Source: Diphasiastrum complanatum (Eukaryota > Streptophyta > Lycopodiopsida > Lycopodiales > Lycopodiaceae). From it: DNA of 64,000 nt. The notes under the pieces are model-generated. The model worked only from the letters and a program-made list of their open reading frames with translations. It did no database searches and was not told the DNA's origin. This document shows positions 1 through 12,410 of this stretch, piece after piece; positions within the stretch are counted from its first letter, which is position 1, and the number at the start of each line of letters is the position of its first letter. The stretch is from positions 10,790,349 through 10,854,348 of the forward strand of contig CM055100.1 in NCBI GenBank assembly GCA_029204225.1. Reading direction: 5' to 3'. A program made the position numbers and the translations under genes.

Positions 1-632
1 AAACAATAGATTATGGTCTCATAAGATTAGCACAAGTTGAACCATCAAAATCCATAAAAAATCTTTGCTTGAACCTCACTAAATGGCCCAAATCCATGAA
101 GAAGGCTTCACACGTGTGAAAGTACGGCCTCCCACAGTCTGAGTACTGTACACCAGACCTACATTCAATCCTATTATCATTAGTAATTACAAGAACTCAA
201 ACAATTATGAACATAGAGAGCAATTGCACCATTATGAGAGAAAAATCATGAAATTGCTTGATTGAATTTGGTGAGATATCATCACCTATATATACATGAT
301 CCATCACGATTTTGGGCAGGTATGAGTATCCTAAACCTATCCCTAATGCTAGTTTTGGTGGATCTTTCATCCCTACCAATTTAGGGTTGGAATCTTTAGA
401 GATCTCTCAACAATGCAAAAATTACCAAAAATAGCTCCTATTTTCTCTCTCTTGTATCTAAGCATAATTTGGACTCATTCCAAAGGTTCTAACACTTAGG
501 TCTACTTGAGAACATCCTTATGAATGGAATCCTATGCTATTTGGCATGTGTGACAAGCCACATCATGACCATCTAGCTATTTACAAGCCATATGACCAAA
601 ACTAGTCAAGCTAGAATTGTGAATTTCTAACA
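1..632 (-). repeat. 3' LTR of minus-strand copia element (family S), cut by window edge
   Basis: On the minus strand the sequence right after the purine tract (complement at 633-643, read gtgagggggat) begins TGTTAGAAATTC, a canonical LTR start. The same sequence recurs at 60453-61134, also on the minus strand and only a few percent different, so the two are copies of one LTR. It carries a ttcacacgtgtgaa palindrome at 107-120. The other LTR end lies outside the window. The short reading frame here is a chance frame inside the LTR. Confidence 0.85.
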
Positions 633-655
633 ATCCCCCTCACTATCTAGCTTGG

Positions 656-1128
656 TTAAATCATTGCTTTACTAATCACTCCAAGTGATGATCTGAACTT
701 CATAAAAGGTGTCTTCTGAAGTGGTTTAGTAAGTAGATTAGCTACACATTCATTGCTTGGAACATGCTCCAAAGCAATCTCCTTGGCTTGCACCATTTCT
801 CTCACAAAGTGATGGCATATCTCAATGTGCTTAGATCTTGCATGGAAGATTAGGTAAGATGCAAGGTGTTTGGCTGATATATTGTCATTGTAGATGATTG
901 GTGTCTCCTCTGAATCCATGATCTTTAGCTCCACCAATAGTCTCTTGATCCAAAGTACCTCCTTTGTAGTGGTTGTCAAAGCTTTGTACTCGGTCGCGGT
1001 TGAAGATAGAGATATAGTTTCTTGCTTTTTTGAAAGCCATGAAACCACACCTTCTCCTATGAAAGTTGAATAGTCACTTGTTGATTTCCTATCCCTCTTG
1101 TCCCCTGAAAAATCTAAATCTACTTTTA
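656..1128 (-). pseudogene. Copia RNase H C-terminal fragment (family S)
   Basis: The minus-strand translation is the C-terminal half of a Ty1/copia RNase H. It has a DRKSTS-type motif near the upstream end, then VSWLSKKQ, EYKAL, HARSKHIEICHHFVRE and a final NLLTKPL block. The frame stays open from about 1048 to 656, and recognisable copia sequence continues upstream to about 1128 with another frame element. It ends 13-20 bases before the purine tract and LTR, the normal copia order. Everything 5' of RNase H is missing, replaced at about 1130 by an unrelated LTR. The domain would degrade the RNA strand during reverse transcription, but this remnant cannot encode a complete enzyme. Confidence 0.85.
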
Positions 1129-1129
1129 G

Positions 1130-1605
1130 AAAGTGAGAAAAATAATAGATTCAAATTTGAATGTTGGAGACATTGAATCTAGTCCACATTATTGGTAGGG
1201 TTTTTGATATGGAGGGAAACCAAGATCATTAATGAGACATGGATTTGTTATATATGGTTGTACACATGTGGGAAGAGAATATTTCTCTCTCCCCTCATCT
1301 CATTGCATGCTTATACATGAGTTCTCTAGGATTCATCTATCCATTGGTGCACTATATTGGTGACATCTTGCAATCTTGTGTGTAGAATGTTAATTTTATG
1401 CTATATTTGAATCCACAAATGTGAAATATAATAGCATACTGTTTTTGTATGTACAACAACTTCATTTCATCATATGTTTGATGTTTGATCAAGTTCTTGT
1501 TGATTTTGTATCTCTTTTGTTAAGTAGATGCTGAACTTTTCTACGATGCAAATGTGTAGATTGTGTTGACTTTCATACCAAAGATCAAGAGGAGAAATTT
1601 GGATC
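1130..1605 (+). repeat. Degenerate LTR of family X
   Basis: Blocks match the better-preserved X LTRs at 16842-17495 (minus) and 35619-36240 (plus) in order: agattcaaatttgaa, the tctctctc stretch, cattggtgcact, cttgcaat.tgtgtagaatg, a decayed palindrome (ccacaaatgtgaaat), and accaaagatca. Many substitutions make it the oldest of the copies. The two better copies share an open frame of about 104 codons, but here it is closed by stops. No recognisable host gene is present. Confidence 0.65.
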
Positions 1606-1639
1606 TTAAAAAAGTGCTGAACTGCTTTTTTTTATAGAA

Positions 1640-4600
1640 AAATTACCGCTTTTTGTGGCCGGCCTCCACATTGGAGCAACATGGAAAAGTGAGAAACGCA
1701 ACATCACTTTGCCCATCAAACACAAGAGATATGAGGACGAGGCAGCAGTGGTAGATGGAGGATCAGGTGTCAATTTGATCTCCACTACTTTATATGAAAA
1801 ATGGGGTCTGCAAGGGTTGAAGCCAACAAGATTCGCCATCAAGCTGGTAGATCAATCTTGTGTGAAACCAAAAGGTGTAGTTGCCGATATTTCTGTAAAG
1901 ATAGCAGGCATGCAGTTTGTGATTACTTTTGTAGTCATAGATATACCTAAATCTCCATCTGCATACCGTGTCTTACTAGGAAGACCGTGGTTGAGGACTG
2001 CGCAAGTAGTACACAACTGGGGTACGGGAAAACGCACCTTCGAGAATAGAGAACAGGCTGTAAATGTTGATCCAACCACATGGGTGGTGAAACCTATTGC
2101 ACCCAAAGCTGATGACGAATCATCCACGACAGATCACACGATTGATCGCCCAAGGCCAGCCAAGGGAGGTCACTATGATTCAGAGACGGATGTCGTGATA
2201 TGGACAGATGCATTAGCAACTATCGACTACCAAGCATGTCAATATGAATCAGATCCAGAACCTAGTACATCTTCACCCAAATGTTACACCATGGACACAC
2301 CAATCACATTTGGGGTGAATATGATAAACGTAGCATGGTTGTCAACGGAGCCTATTGAGAACCCAATGGACGATGATCTACTCCCTTGGCAACATGTTCT
2401 AACTTATAATAAGGAGATTGAGCTGACTGATGAATAGGTCCTACATCACATGGATCCAGATCGTTACAGAACCAAGAAAGTACCAACTCAACCACCACAA
2501 AAGTCTGCTATGGCGAACGTCTCAAGGATCGATCCACCCAAGGCACCTGTGAATAAGAAGAATCAGTTGAAGCAACGCTACAACCAGATGATCTGATGGA
2601 GTGATCTACCCAAAGAGGCGCTAGCTACAGTGGATATTGATATTTGCAACCATGAGACGAATGTCACGGCAGTCCCGGTGAAAGACAACAAGGATGGATC
2701 CACCAAAATGACAAAAAAGAGTAAAAAGAAAGTGTTGGATTCCTTGAAGTCAATCAAGATAGACTTAGATACAGCGTCATCTTCTACACAGGTGACAGAA
2801 AATAAAAAAAAGACCAGTCGGGCTAAGATCAATATGCTGAAAGAGGAATCTCGACGAGCGCCAGTTCACGAGATGCCTGAGACTTTCAAGAATTACACCT
2901 TGGACGACATGGTAATCATGATGCTATAAGTCCAGAGAGAACATGATCAAAGTCAGGCACTAGCGGAACAAGTCTTTGAGGGACCTGCACAAAAACACAG
3001 CCAATGAATCTTGCCGAGCCAGGTAAAGAAGAAAAGATAGTGCATGTGGGAAAGCAGTTAACACCCACACAGTTCAAGAGACTACGATCGTTGTTGGTGG
3101 AATATAAAACTGTTTTGCCTAGAGTTATAGTGACCTGAAGGGCATTCCACCAACATTAGTCCAACATACCATACCCTTGGTGGACGAAGCAGTCCCCAAG
3201 GTAAGCCATTATTACCACTACAACCCAAATTATACTCAGCTTGAGCTGATCAAGTAGGAGTTGCAGAAGCTAATGGATGCAGATTTCATCTATGAAATCG
3301 AACACACGAAATGGGTATCACCGATAGTTATAGTACCCAAGGAGAACGACAAAATGTGAATTTGTGTGAATCTAAAGGCGCAAAATGCAGTCACCAAAAA
3401 AGATCATTTTCCTTTACTATTTACGAAAAGTGTCCTCGACAGAGTAGCCGACGCCAAGGCCTACAGTTTTCTAGATGGCTTCAGTGGCTACAACCAGGTG
3501 AAGATAGCCCCCCAGGACTAGCACAAGACAGCATTTGCCACGGAATGGGGAACTATGCCTATAAAGTGATGCCATTCAAACTTTGCAATGCCCCAAGTAC
3601 CTTCCAGCGAGTCATGCAGACGGCATTCAAAGATTATCTGCAAAATTTTTTGAAAATTTTCTTGGATGATCTTTGCGTGTATGGACCAGACTCAAAACAC
3701 TTATCCAACATGGAGAAGGTGTTACAAAAATGTCGCGACTTCCAGATCTCCATGAATCCAAAAAAATGTCAATTCTGGGTAACACATGGCTTGATTCTCG
3801 GCCATATAGTGTCAAGACATGGGATCACCACAGATCTATCAAAGATCAGGATCATTATTGATCTACCCCCATCGGGGACGATCCGCGAAGTCTATATCTT
3901 CATGGGTCATGGTAACTATTATAGGATCTTCATTCTTGATTTTGCGGAGTTGGCCCAACCAATTTACAAACTCACAACGGATTCACATTGAAACGAGGAA
4001 GCCCTAAAGGCTTTCCAAAAGCTTAAGGATGCATTGATTTCAGCACCAATCTTACGCCCACCCAATTGGTCCAATGAGTTTCACGTGCATACGGACGCAT
4101 CAAAGTATGTAGTTGGAGCAGTCTTAACCTAGCCAGGTGAACACAAAAAGGATTTTTCAGTTCGATTTACAAGCCGACAGCTCAGTGATACCGAAATAAA
4201 TTATTCAACCATAGAGCGGGAAGCACTGGCAATGATTTATGCGGTTAAGAAATTTTGACATTACCTGATGGCCACGCATTTTGCTTTTTATACGGACCAT
4301 CAACCCTTGCTCTATCTCGTTAATAAAACTTGCAACACCGGGAGAATCACCAGATGGCTACTTCTGTTGTTGGAATTTGATTGTCGGATAGTAGTTCACA
4401 AGGAAAAAAAAAACACTACATGGCAGATCATGTATCACGAATAAAGGGGAAGGAGATTGCAACCCAACCCGACGATGAGCTGGCAGACGTTGCCTTATTT
4501 TACGTGGACACAGTACCAGAATGGGCTGCCGACATTGTTGAATATCTAATGCGGGGCCAACCAGACAAATAACTACCAAAGGCGGAATAGCAGAAATTGA

Positions 4601-4640
4601 TCTTGAAGGCTAGAACTTATCAACTGATTGCCGACTATTG
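1640..4640 (+). pseudogene. Ty3/gypsy protease-RT-RNase H remnant (G1), no integrase
   Basis: An aspartic protease lies at about 1700-2030 (active site VVDGGSG, later VLLGRPWL), followed by a lysine-rich linker (2630-2929). Reverse transcriptase starts near 3310 (WVSPIVIVPKEN), shifts frame near 3555, and continues through MPFKLCNAPSTFQRVM and FLDDLCVYGP at 3660-3700. RNase H follows at about 4080-4440 (FHVHTDASKYVVGAVL, YSTIEREALAMIYAVKKF, TDHQPLLYL), ending at a YMADHVSRI-like motif. Several stops look like transitions: TAG for CAG near 3525 and 4130, TGA for TGG near 4000, TGA for CGA near 4258. The frame runs a little past RNase H and is cut at about 4640 by the LTR of the next element, just before the integrase zinc finger. 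No LTR of its own was found. The protease and RT resemble plant gypsy elements without a clear clade call. Confidence 0.85.
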
Positions 4641-5241
4641 AATTCACACGTGTGGGATGCCTTACACATGTATTTTTTATCTCCTAAGCACAATAATACC
4701 ATAAAGATCAGACTAGCATTGGTTGTCAATAGGAAAGCTGATCATACAAGCAATATTATTGTGCTACAAGCAAGATCTGTCAACAAAACATAAGACAAAG
4801 CATTATAAATGCCTCTACTCAACTAGAGAGAGAAAATAGAAAGTACAAAACTCATGGAGAGAGAGAGGGCACAAAGAGCTTGTCTCCAAATTTGGATTAC
4901 ACACAAATTTCATCATTTTCTCAATGAGAGTACATCACATATATATAGATCCATGGACTCTTCTCCTACTTGAAGTTGAATTGGAGTTGTGGATCCACCT
5001 CTCAAGCTATCTAGACTTATCCAAGCCACCTCACTATGTCTAATTGTGCCACATAGCCTTTCATGCATTAAATGTGACATGTAAAGTACAAATGGCAATT
5101 CCTATGGTAGCTCGAGTTTCTACTTCTACCTACCTTGAATAATTTATTCTAAGATGGGTCTTTACTAAGTCAATCAATTCATCTTTGGCATTTTTAGGAC
5201 CCATACTCACAACATTCGATAGATTTTTCAATATTTTGACA
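4641..5241 (-). repeat. 3' LTR of minus-strand copia element T
   Basis: Read on the minus strand, a purine tract (catggggagt, complement 5242-5251) is followed at 5241 by TGTCAAAATATTG, an LTR-like start. The distal end near 4643-4655 reads cccacacgtgtgaattc, almost the same terminal sequence as the LTRs of elements A and Z, although the body differs. The LTR sits directly against the end of the G1 frame. No second copy is in the window, so the boundaries are approximate. Confidence 0.6.
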
Positions 5242-7092
5242 CTCCCCATGGATTTTATTATCAAGGTATGAAACAACAAGGGAGGAGAGAAGAGAATCAG
5301 CATCAAATTGTTGTTTGGTAATCTCCTTGATGGCTCTCTTCAATTCTCCGAATACCGTTTTGTACCAGTTATAGGGCTCTAAGGGTCAAGATCCTATTTT
5401 GTAGTTGGACTATACGATGCGATGCAAGATCTGAGAAGAGATATGCTCCTTCCTGAGGTTGCCAACCATCAAAAAGTTGTTCAATAGGTGGGCGGCAACA
5501 ACGATGGTAGGCTCTCAAATGGATTCATCTAGGTATCCGTCATTAGTCCAGTGTAAATCATCAGTGGTATTGATGAAAGATTTTATTGCACTCTTAGCAT
5601 GCTTATGATTAGATGAAGGTTGTATTGTTGGGAGAGAGATGTGGACTTACGATGGTCTGCATCTCCTCCCCAGCTTGCATCAGAATAACCACTGAGCTGA
5701 TGAAGATTGTCATTGTTGACATCTCCATAGCAGATGCACTGGTCCATGGTAGCTCGAATATATCTCATGACTCAAATAAGAGCCTTCCAATGGGTAATTC
5801 TAGGATTAGCCATGTATTGGCTGAGTGAGCTGATAGCAAAAGAGATATCTGGCCTTGTATAGACCATTGCGTACATTAGAGATCTGAGTATCGATCGATA
5901 CGGGTATTCTCTCATCTATTCCTCTTCCTACTTTGTCTAGGGACATTGTCCTTTGACAAATGTAGGCCTGGATTCATTGGTGAGTGAGCTAATTTACAAT
6001 TCATCAAATTGTATATGTTAAGAACATTATGAAGATACCTTTGTTGAGTGATGTAAATCAGTCGATTTGCTCTGTCTCTGTGGATTTGAATTCCAAGATA
6101 GAAGTGAACTTCACCCAGATCAGTCATGTCGAATTGTGAGAACAACATCTGTATTGAATTCTTGACCATATTGGCATTGTTGCTAAAGAGCAACGTATCG
6201 TCAACATACAAGGTGATCATAATGAAGGATTGCAGCACTGACTTTGAATAAATGTTGCAATCAACAGTGCTTGGTTTAAATCCTTGTTCAATGAGGAATG
6301 TGTTGATCCTCTAAAACCAAGCTCTGGCAGACTGTTTTAGGCCGTACAGTGCTTTATGGAGTTTACAGACATGATTCTTCATGCCTTCTAGAACGTATCC
6401 TTCGGGCTGGATCATGTAGATATCTTCTTGTATAACTCCATTCAGATAGGCTGTTTGTACATCGAGTTGATGTACTTCAAGGTTGGCAGCTGCAGCATAA
6501 GACAGGAGCATTAGGATCGACGAATGTTTGATGACTAGACTAAAAGTCTCACTATAGTCGACATTTAGGATCTGGGTGAATCCTTGTGCTACCAATCTAG
6601 TCTTCCTTTAATCAATCGCTTCATTGGCATTATATTTGATCTTAAAGATCCATTTGCAATCAGTAATATTGTAGCCAATAGGAGCTTTGACTAATGACCA
6701 TGTCTGATTCTTGATTAGAGAGGAATACTCTTTGTCCATAGCTTCTCTCCAAAGATCAGAGTCTGATTGGCTAAGTGCCTCTTTGAGTGTCGTCAGTTCT
6801 TGTATTAAAAGACAGGCAAACTCAGGAGTATACCTTGTGGGCTGTATGCGCACTCGGCTTGATCTTCTGGGAGGATTCGACTGATGAACCGCTCCTCAGA
6901 TATGTTGCTGGGTAGCAGCAACATCTTCATCTGATTCGATGTCTCGAAGTGGGTCGACGATAGACATTCCTGAGTCAAAAGTTTGGATTATCGTGTCAAT
7001 GGCAGGTGATGAAGGTTCTTTTTGAGCAATATCCTTGCCTTTGAGGTCGACAAACAGATCCTCGATAAAGACTGTATCCTGGCTATACAATA
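5242..7092 (-). pseudogene. Copia RT-RNase H remnant, minus strand (element T)
   Basis: On the minus strand, in order from 7090 downward: an acidic linker; the start of RT (WREAMDKEYSSLIKNQTW, CKWIFKIKY); the central RT (FTQILNVDYSETF, LEVHQLDVQTAYLNG, LHKALYGLKQSARAW); the catalytic LYVDDTLLF block near 6210; MTDLGEVHFYLGIQI; and the RNase H start GYSDASWGGDADHRKST near 5690. The YVDD motif is intact. Coding similarity stops at about 5640. The remaining 400 bases down to the purine tract are not recognisable RNase H, so the C-terminus was replaced or lost. Stops and frameshifts break the frame into pieces at 6853, 6595, 6238 and 5768. Gag, protease and integrase are absent. Confidence 0.85.
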
Positions 7093-7500
7093 TGAGAGAG
7101 GTAAACTATACCTTCACCAGTCCATATACACCTAGAAGATCCTAGAGGACTTTGGGATGCTGAACTGCAAAGGAGAGAATACTCCAATGCTCGCAGGGAC
7201 GGTGCAGACAAATGATGACTGTCCGAAGACTAAGGAAGAGAGAGAACAGATGCAGCTCACACCTTACAAGAAGCTGATAGGATCACTGATATACCTTGCA
7301 GACAACACACGTCCTGATATTGCTTATGAAGTATTCATGATGAGTCAATTCTGCACGAATTCAGGCTCGACACATTGGAAGATTGCAAATTTTTTTTTGC
7401 AATATCTTCAATTAACGAGGTATTATGGCTTGTGCTATTGTCGTGATACAGGTTTCAAGATGCTTTCCTACAGCAATGCTAGTTGGGCATCTATAAGGTC
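7093..7500 (+). pseudogene. Copia RT/RNase H shard, plus strand, close to element Y
   Basis: The translation from about 7093 matches the corresponding part of element Y (45380-45780) nearly residue for residue: KILEDFGMLNCK, NTPMLAGTV, RTEEERE-like, LIGSLIYLAD, TRPDIAYEV, MSQFCTN.GSTHWK and YLQLTRYYGLCYC. It is in the opposite orientation to the flanking T and G2 fragments. It stops at the NASWAS motif, where G2 LTR sequence begins. It is only the RT tail and RNase H start, with no LTRs, so it is a truncated remnant. Confidence 0.8.
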
Positions 7501-7986
7501 CTCACAACAGGATTCTAGTCTAAGCATACCATACAAAGCAACAACACATGGAAACCGGTGGAGGTTAAACCAACCCAACCAAACCTAGATCGTACGGATC
7601 TAGCCCCCAAGCTATGGATCAATCAGAGTCATGGAAAGAGGAGTCACACCAGCAACATGTAGCTACTCATCACAAATCAAGCATACACTAGTGAGAGCCC
7701 AGCATGTATAATTATACCCTCCAAGGCCCATGCACCACTAGTAGTGCACTGTGACACCTCACTGGACACCTCTGTAGCCTATCTGGGCCACGTCATCCAG
7801 TTTCCTAATGACTCACTGATAGACCCATACCAACTCCACCACCATGTGTTTAGGCCTACAACCATTAATTATGACCATATACACATAAGGGCCCCAATTC
7901 TCTTATAGTCACAATTAGCTTACGGGTTGTTGGTCTACCAATCCCTAGCATGGACACGCTACTCAAGACCAGTCATGGGCATGACA
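7500..7986 (-). repeat. 3' LTR of minus-strand gypsy element G2
   Basis: On the minus strand the G2 reading frame is followed by a purine tract (complement 7987-8000, read taaggggagaagaa) and then TGTCATGCCCATGACTGG, an LTR-like start whose first 15 bases contain the inverted repeat CATGCCCATG. The LTR runs down to about 7500, where the copia shard ends. No 5' LTR copy was found beyond 11300, so the lower edge is an estimate. No gene is seen in this stretch. Confidence 0.55.
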
Positions 7987-9135
7987 TTCTTCTCCCCTTA
8001 TTCAAGCTATGTCCTTTGAACTTAAAACTGAAAAAGTTCCTTCTTAAGCTTCCTTCATGTTCCCAGGAATCGTCATCGTTTGTACATCCCCTCCATCGAA
8101 CCAGATGCTCGATAACTATATGATTTCTCAATCGTTTAGTTCTTGTATCCAAGATCTTTTTGGGTTCAAGATGAGATACACTCGATGATTCATCCAACAG
8201 GTCCAACTAATCTCCAGATCCAAGATGCTCTCCTTCACAAAGACTCTTTTTGAGACGACTAACATGAAATACGGGATGCACTTGCGATCCTTTTGGGAGT
8301 TCCAATTGGTAAGCTAAGGATCCAATCTTTTTCAAGATCTTAAATGGTCCTCTATATCTAGGGGACAACTTATAATGCTTGCCGGTACACATTACACTTG
8401 AATCCTTCGGGATTTTCAAATATACCCAATCTCCCACTTGGAAGTCCTTCGGTGATCTTTTTAGATTTGCATAATGTATGTCCCTATCTTGGGCACTCTG
8501 GACATTTTCACGTGCAATCCGTAATATTTCTTGCATATCGTGTAGGAAATCCGCTACTTTCTGAAACTTGATCGTCCGAGTCTCAACCGCAATGGGTGAC
8601 TTAGGGACATAAGCATAAACGGGCTATAACCGGTAGCCGAATGCTGACTACTATTATAGGCAAACTTGATCAATGAAAGGTACTTTTTCCAATCAGATTG
8701 CCATCTGGAAACATATGTCCAAAGCATATGTTCCATCGTTTGATTTGTTCTTTTCGTCTATCCATCCGTCTCAAGATGATCAGAAGAATCCAAGCTCAGT
8801 GTCATCTCTAGTTTAGCAAATACGGCCGACCAAAAGTGACCAGTGAACTTCGGATCGCGATCGCTCACAATATCACTTGGTAATCCGTAAAGCCTAAACA
8901 AATGCCCTACAAATGTCTGAGCTAAATCAGAAGCCTTCGCGGTGGTCTTTACCAGAATAAACGTAGCCAATTTAGTAAGACGGTCGACCACAATCCAGAT
9001 TGCATCATGCTGTATATTCGTCCGTGGTAACCCAACCACGAAATCCATGGAAATACTATCCCATCTCTTATCAGGGATATCTGGTGGATGCAACAAACCA
9101 CCAGCCTTATGGCGTTCAGCTTTGTTCAACTGACA
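7987..9135 (-). pseudogene. G2 gypsy integrase with chromodomain-like tail
   Basis: On the minus strand: the integrase HHCC-region end ([15 protein letters not shown]), core start (WDSISMDFVVGLP), DRLTKLATFI, then SDRDPKFTGHFW, then TDG.TKRTNQTMEH. The last block normally reads DGQTERxN; here Q is a stop and the catalytic Glu is Lys. Next come the YNSSQHSATGYSPF block, a C-terminal binding region (VGDWVYLKI, LSPRYRGPFKI, HPVFHVSRLKK) and VRWRGCTNDDDSWE, the end of a chromodomain-like module. Chromodomains of this type mark the chromovirus branch of Ty3/gypsy and are thought to guide integration to heterochromatin. Frameshifts and stops make it non-functional. The G2 RT, upstream, is fused directly to this piece after loss of the intervening sequence. 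Confidence 0.88.
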
Positions 9136-10332
9136 TTGGTCAAACTTGACACATAAGATTCTACAAAGCCAAAGGGCAATACAAGAAACTCGTAGTGGCC
9201 AAACCTGGTCCTAAAATAGGCTTTAGATACATCTTTCGGATGTATCCTAATCTGATGGTATCCCATACATAGATCAATTTTCGTGAAGTATTTAGCTCCA
9301 TTCAATCGATCTATGAGATCGTCCATCCTGGGCAATGGGTATTTATTTTTAACTGTTAGTTTGTTTAGACCCTTGTAATCTACACATAGCTGGAAACTCC
9401 CATCTTTCTTACTCTTAAAAAGGACAGGTGCTCCCCTTGGAGATTTACTAGGTCTTATGTGTCCCATCCTGAGATACTCCTCAATCTACCTAGCCACTTC
9501 CTCCTCTTCCTTCTGACTAAACCAATATGGTTGTCTGAAGATAGGACAACTTTCGGACAAAAGATCTATGTTATAATCTACCGACTGGGCGGGTGGTAGT
9601 CCATAAGGTAGTTGCTTCGGAAAAACTTCATTAAACTCTTGTTTTAAATCTTGCAAAAGCTTTTGTTCCTTATGAAAATTTTTGGTGTTAAAGCATGAAA
9701 ACATATTCACATCACCAACATCACAATGCATACGAGATTTCAAAAGCAAGTGAAAGAGTTCATACTCAGAATCATGAAGTTTCTCAATTAATTCAGTCGA
9801 GGAAATCATCGATGATGGAAGCACATCGGTCTCTCCATAAATAGAGACAATCTGATCAAACTTATCTTTAAATACCATAGAATGATTTTTAAAATCTATC
9901 TCTAATAGAATGATTTTTAAAATCTATCTCTAAAGAGTCTGACTTGTCAAAAAACCATTCATAGTCCAAAATCACATCAGTCTGCTCTAGATTCATGACA
10001 TGAAAATCCAACGGCTCAACATAGTCCTGCATCTGAAGCTCTAAGTTCGAGACTTTGACATCCCAAATCTTAGTGTCCGACCCTGAGGCAAGACGAACTA
10101 GGTAACGGTGATCACTAGCCATGGTGGGCACTCGGAGCTTCTGCACAAGTCGAGCATTCAAAAAATTGTGAGTACTACTTGAATCAAATAGCACATTCAC
10201 ATCTTTGCCTAAAATATTGCCTCTCACACGAAACAATTCATTAGGCTTGACAGAGAGTGCAATAAAATTACAAGTACAGTCACAATTATTCAACAAATTG
10301 ACAAATCTACCAACCGGTAAATCCACAGTCAT
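9126..10332 (-). pseudogene. G2 gypsy protease and truncated reverse transcriptase
   Basis: On the minus strand, from 10332 down: a gag-protease junction, the protease-like block (VNVLFDSSSTHNFLNARL; the usual DSGATH core is degraded to DSSSTH), then a linker. The RT begins near 9467 with [51 protein letters not shown] and [11 protein letters not shown] ends right there: the YADD catalytic region, RNase H and integrase N-terminus are missing, and integrase sequence resumes at about 9130. A perfect 28-bp tandem duplication lies at 9877-9932; 28 is not a multiple of 3, so it shifts the frame of the linker. Confidence 0.85.
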
Positions 10333-11299
10333 GAAACTTGACGACTTTGCTTTCCGTTCGGGGCACTGTTTGTCACGGTGCTTGAGTTTATTGCAGAGGA
10401 AACACAGATTCTATTTAAGCGCCACCAATCGTGCTTTGTCTTTCACCACCAATTTTTTCTTATTCTTTTTTTTCTTTGACTGTTGGTACTCTTCTGCTTC
10501 CAGCTCTTCAAAAAACTGTTTCTTATGCTTGTTTGATTTTTCTTGCTTGGGTTTTGGGGCCGTTTGGCCATGCACGCTTTTTCGTGATGCAAGAACTGTA
10601 CTATCATAGGCTTTCGCCACACGGATAGCATTCTCTAGTGAGTTGAGGATATTTTGTTTGCATTCATTTTGATAGTCAGCTGGCAATTTGGCAATAAATT
10701 GCCACTGTGCTAACTTACGATAAAAAAGCGGCACTTTGGCCAAAGAGTCCAAGAACTCTTGGACATAACCGTCCAGTTCTCAGTTGCCCATTTTGCAAAT
10801 GATAAACCGAATTCAACTCGGAATCGTCTATCGTGACAAAAGCTTTCCGAAATTTCATCAAGAATCTAGCCCAAGTCACCGGTTTCGTGGAAAGTTCCCT
10901 CCACCAAGAAGAGGCTTTGCCTTCCAGAAACAATAGAACCGATGATATTCGTTTATCTTCTTGGCGTTGTGCAAGCTAAAATAGCTTGTCCAACGATTTA
11001 TCCAGTCTTCAACTTCCGAATGTTTAAACTTTTTATTGTCGAAAAATATTTCCGGTTGGTAGCCCAAGTTGTTAGAGTTAATTGCTTGCATTTGATTAAA
11101 TAGATTTTGCATTTGTTTATCCCATTGTTTGATGAAGTTCTAAAACTGCCTTGCCTAAGGTTTGCAACAGTTTTTCTGAGTCTAGGGTGTCATCACTGCC
11201 GAGTGAGGCCGGTTGAATCTCCGTATTTCCCCCACCACTTCCTGGTGATGCCGGGTGAATCTCGGTAGCACCCCCCTCAAAAATTTCATCAGTATCCAT
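10333..11299 (-). pseudogene. G2 gypsy gag
   Basis: The minus-strand translation starts at 11299 with an acidic leader, then a capsid-like region (FKHSEVEDWINRWTSYF, LEGKASSWWRELS, WARFLMKFRKAF, LPADYQNECKQNILNSLE) and a basic stretch with a lysine run. It ends in a partial zinc knuckle (NLCFLCNKLKHRDKQCPER, CX2CX4HX4C pattern) near 10400-10340. WWRELS and the following positions are typical of gypsy gag. At least two frameshifts and several stops interrupt it. The gag would package element RNA in a cytoplasmic particle. Confidence 0.8.
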
Positions 11300-11983
<684 letters not shown>

Positions 11984-12079
11984 AGGTAAGGGATGGATCA
12001 GCGCCCACTCTCCTCACCATTCCAGACACCAAACGCATGTTTTAGGACAGCGAGTTTTCTAGCATGTGCATCCTACACA

Positions 12080-12410
12080 AGAAACTGAAGATCAAGACTA
12101 AGTTTGAAGTAATTGAACACCCTTTAAACCTTCTGAGTATCAATAGTGTTTTCTTTTGAAGCATTTCACACGTGCCAAAAGTAGAATTCAAACTTGCCAA
12201 AGTGTCTCAATCCACTTTGTGTGTCTGATCTAGATAATCTTGTCTTGTGGAATATTTGAGATCCATCTCAAATACAGTTGCAAGTGTTTCACATAGGAAG
12301 GTAGAACATCCTTGAAAATATCTATAGTGAAAGAGAGCAGCAACTTTAAGTCTGATTGGAACAAGCTCAAACATATTGCAGTCCAATAACTAAAAAGTCT
12401 TCATCTAAAT
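12080..12410 (+). other. 5' leader of copia element Z
   Basis: This stretch matches, in reverse complement, the region just inside the 5' LTR of the nested element A (about 31985-32170). Shared blocks include agatcaagact.agtttgaagtaattgaacacc, ttctgagt.tcaatagt.ttttctttt, ttcacacgtgccaaaagta, and cttgtcttgtggaatatttgaga. It precedes the Z gag and is read as its untranslated leader. No 5' LTR or PBS is left. It shows that Z and A share a leader as well as an LTR type. Confidence 0.65.
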
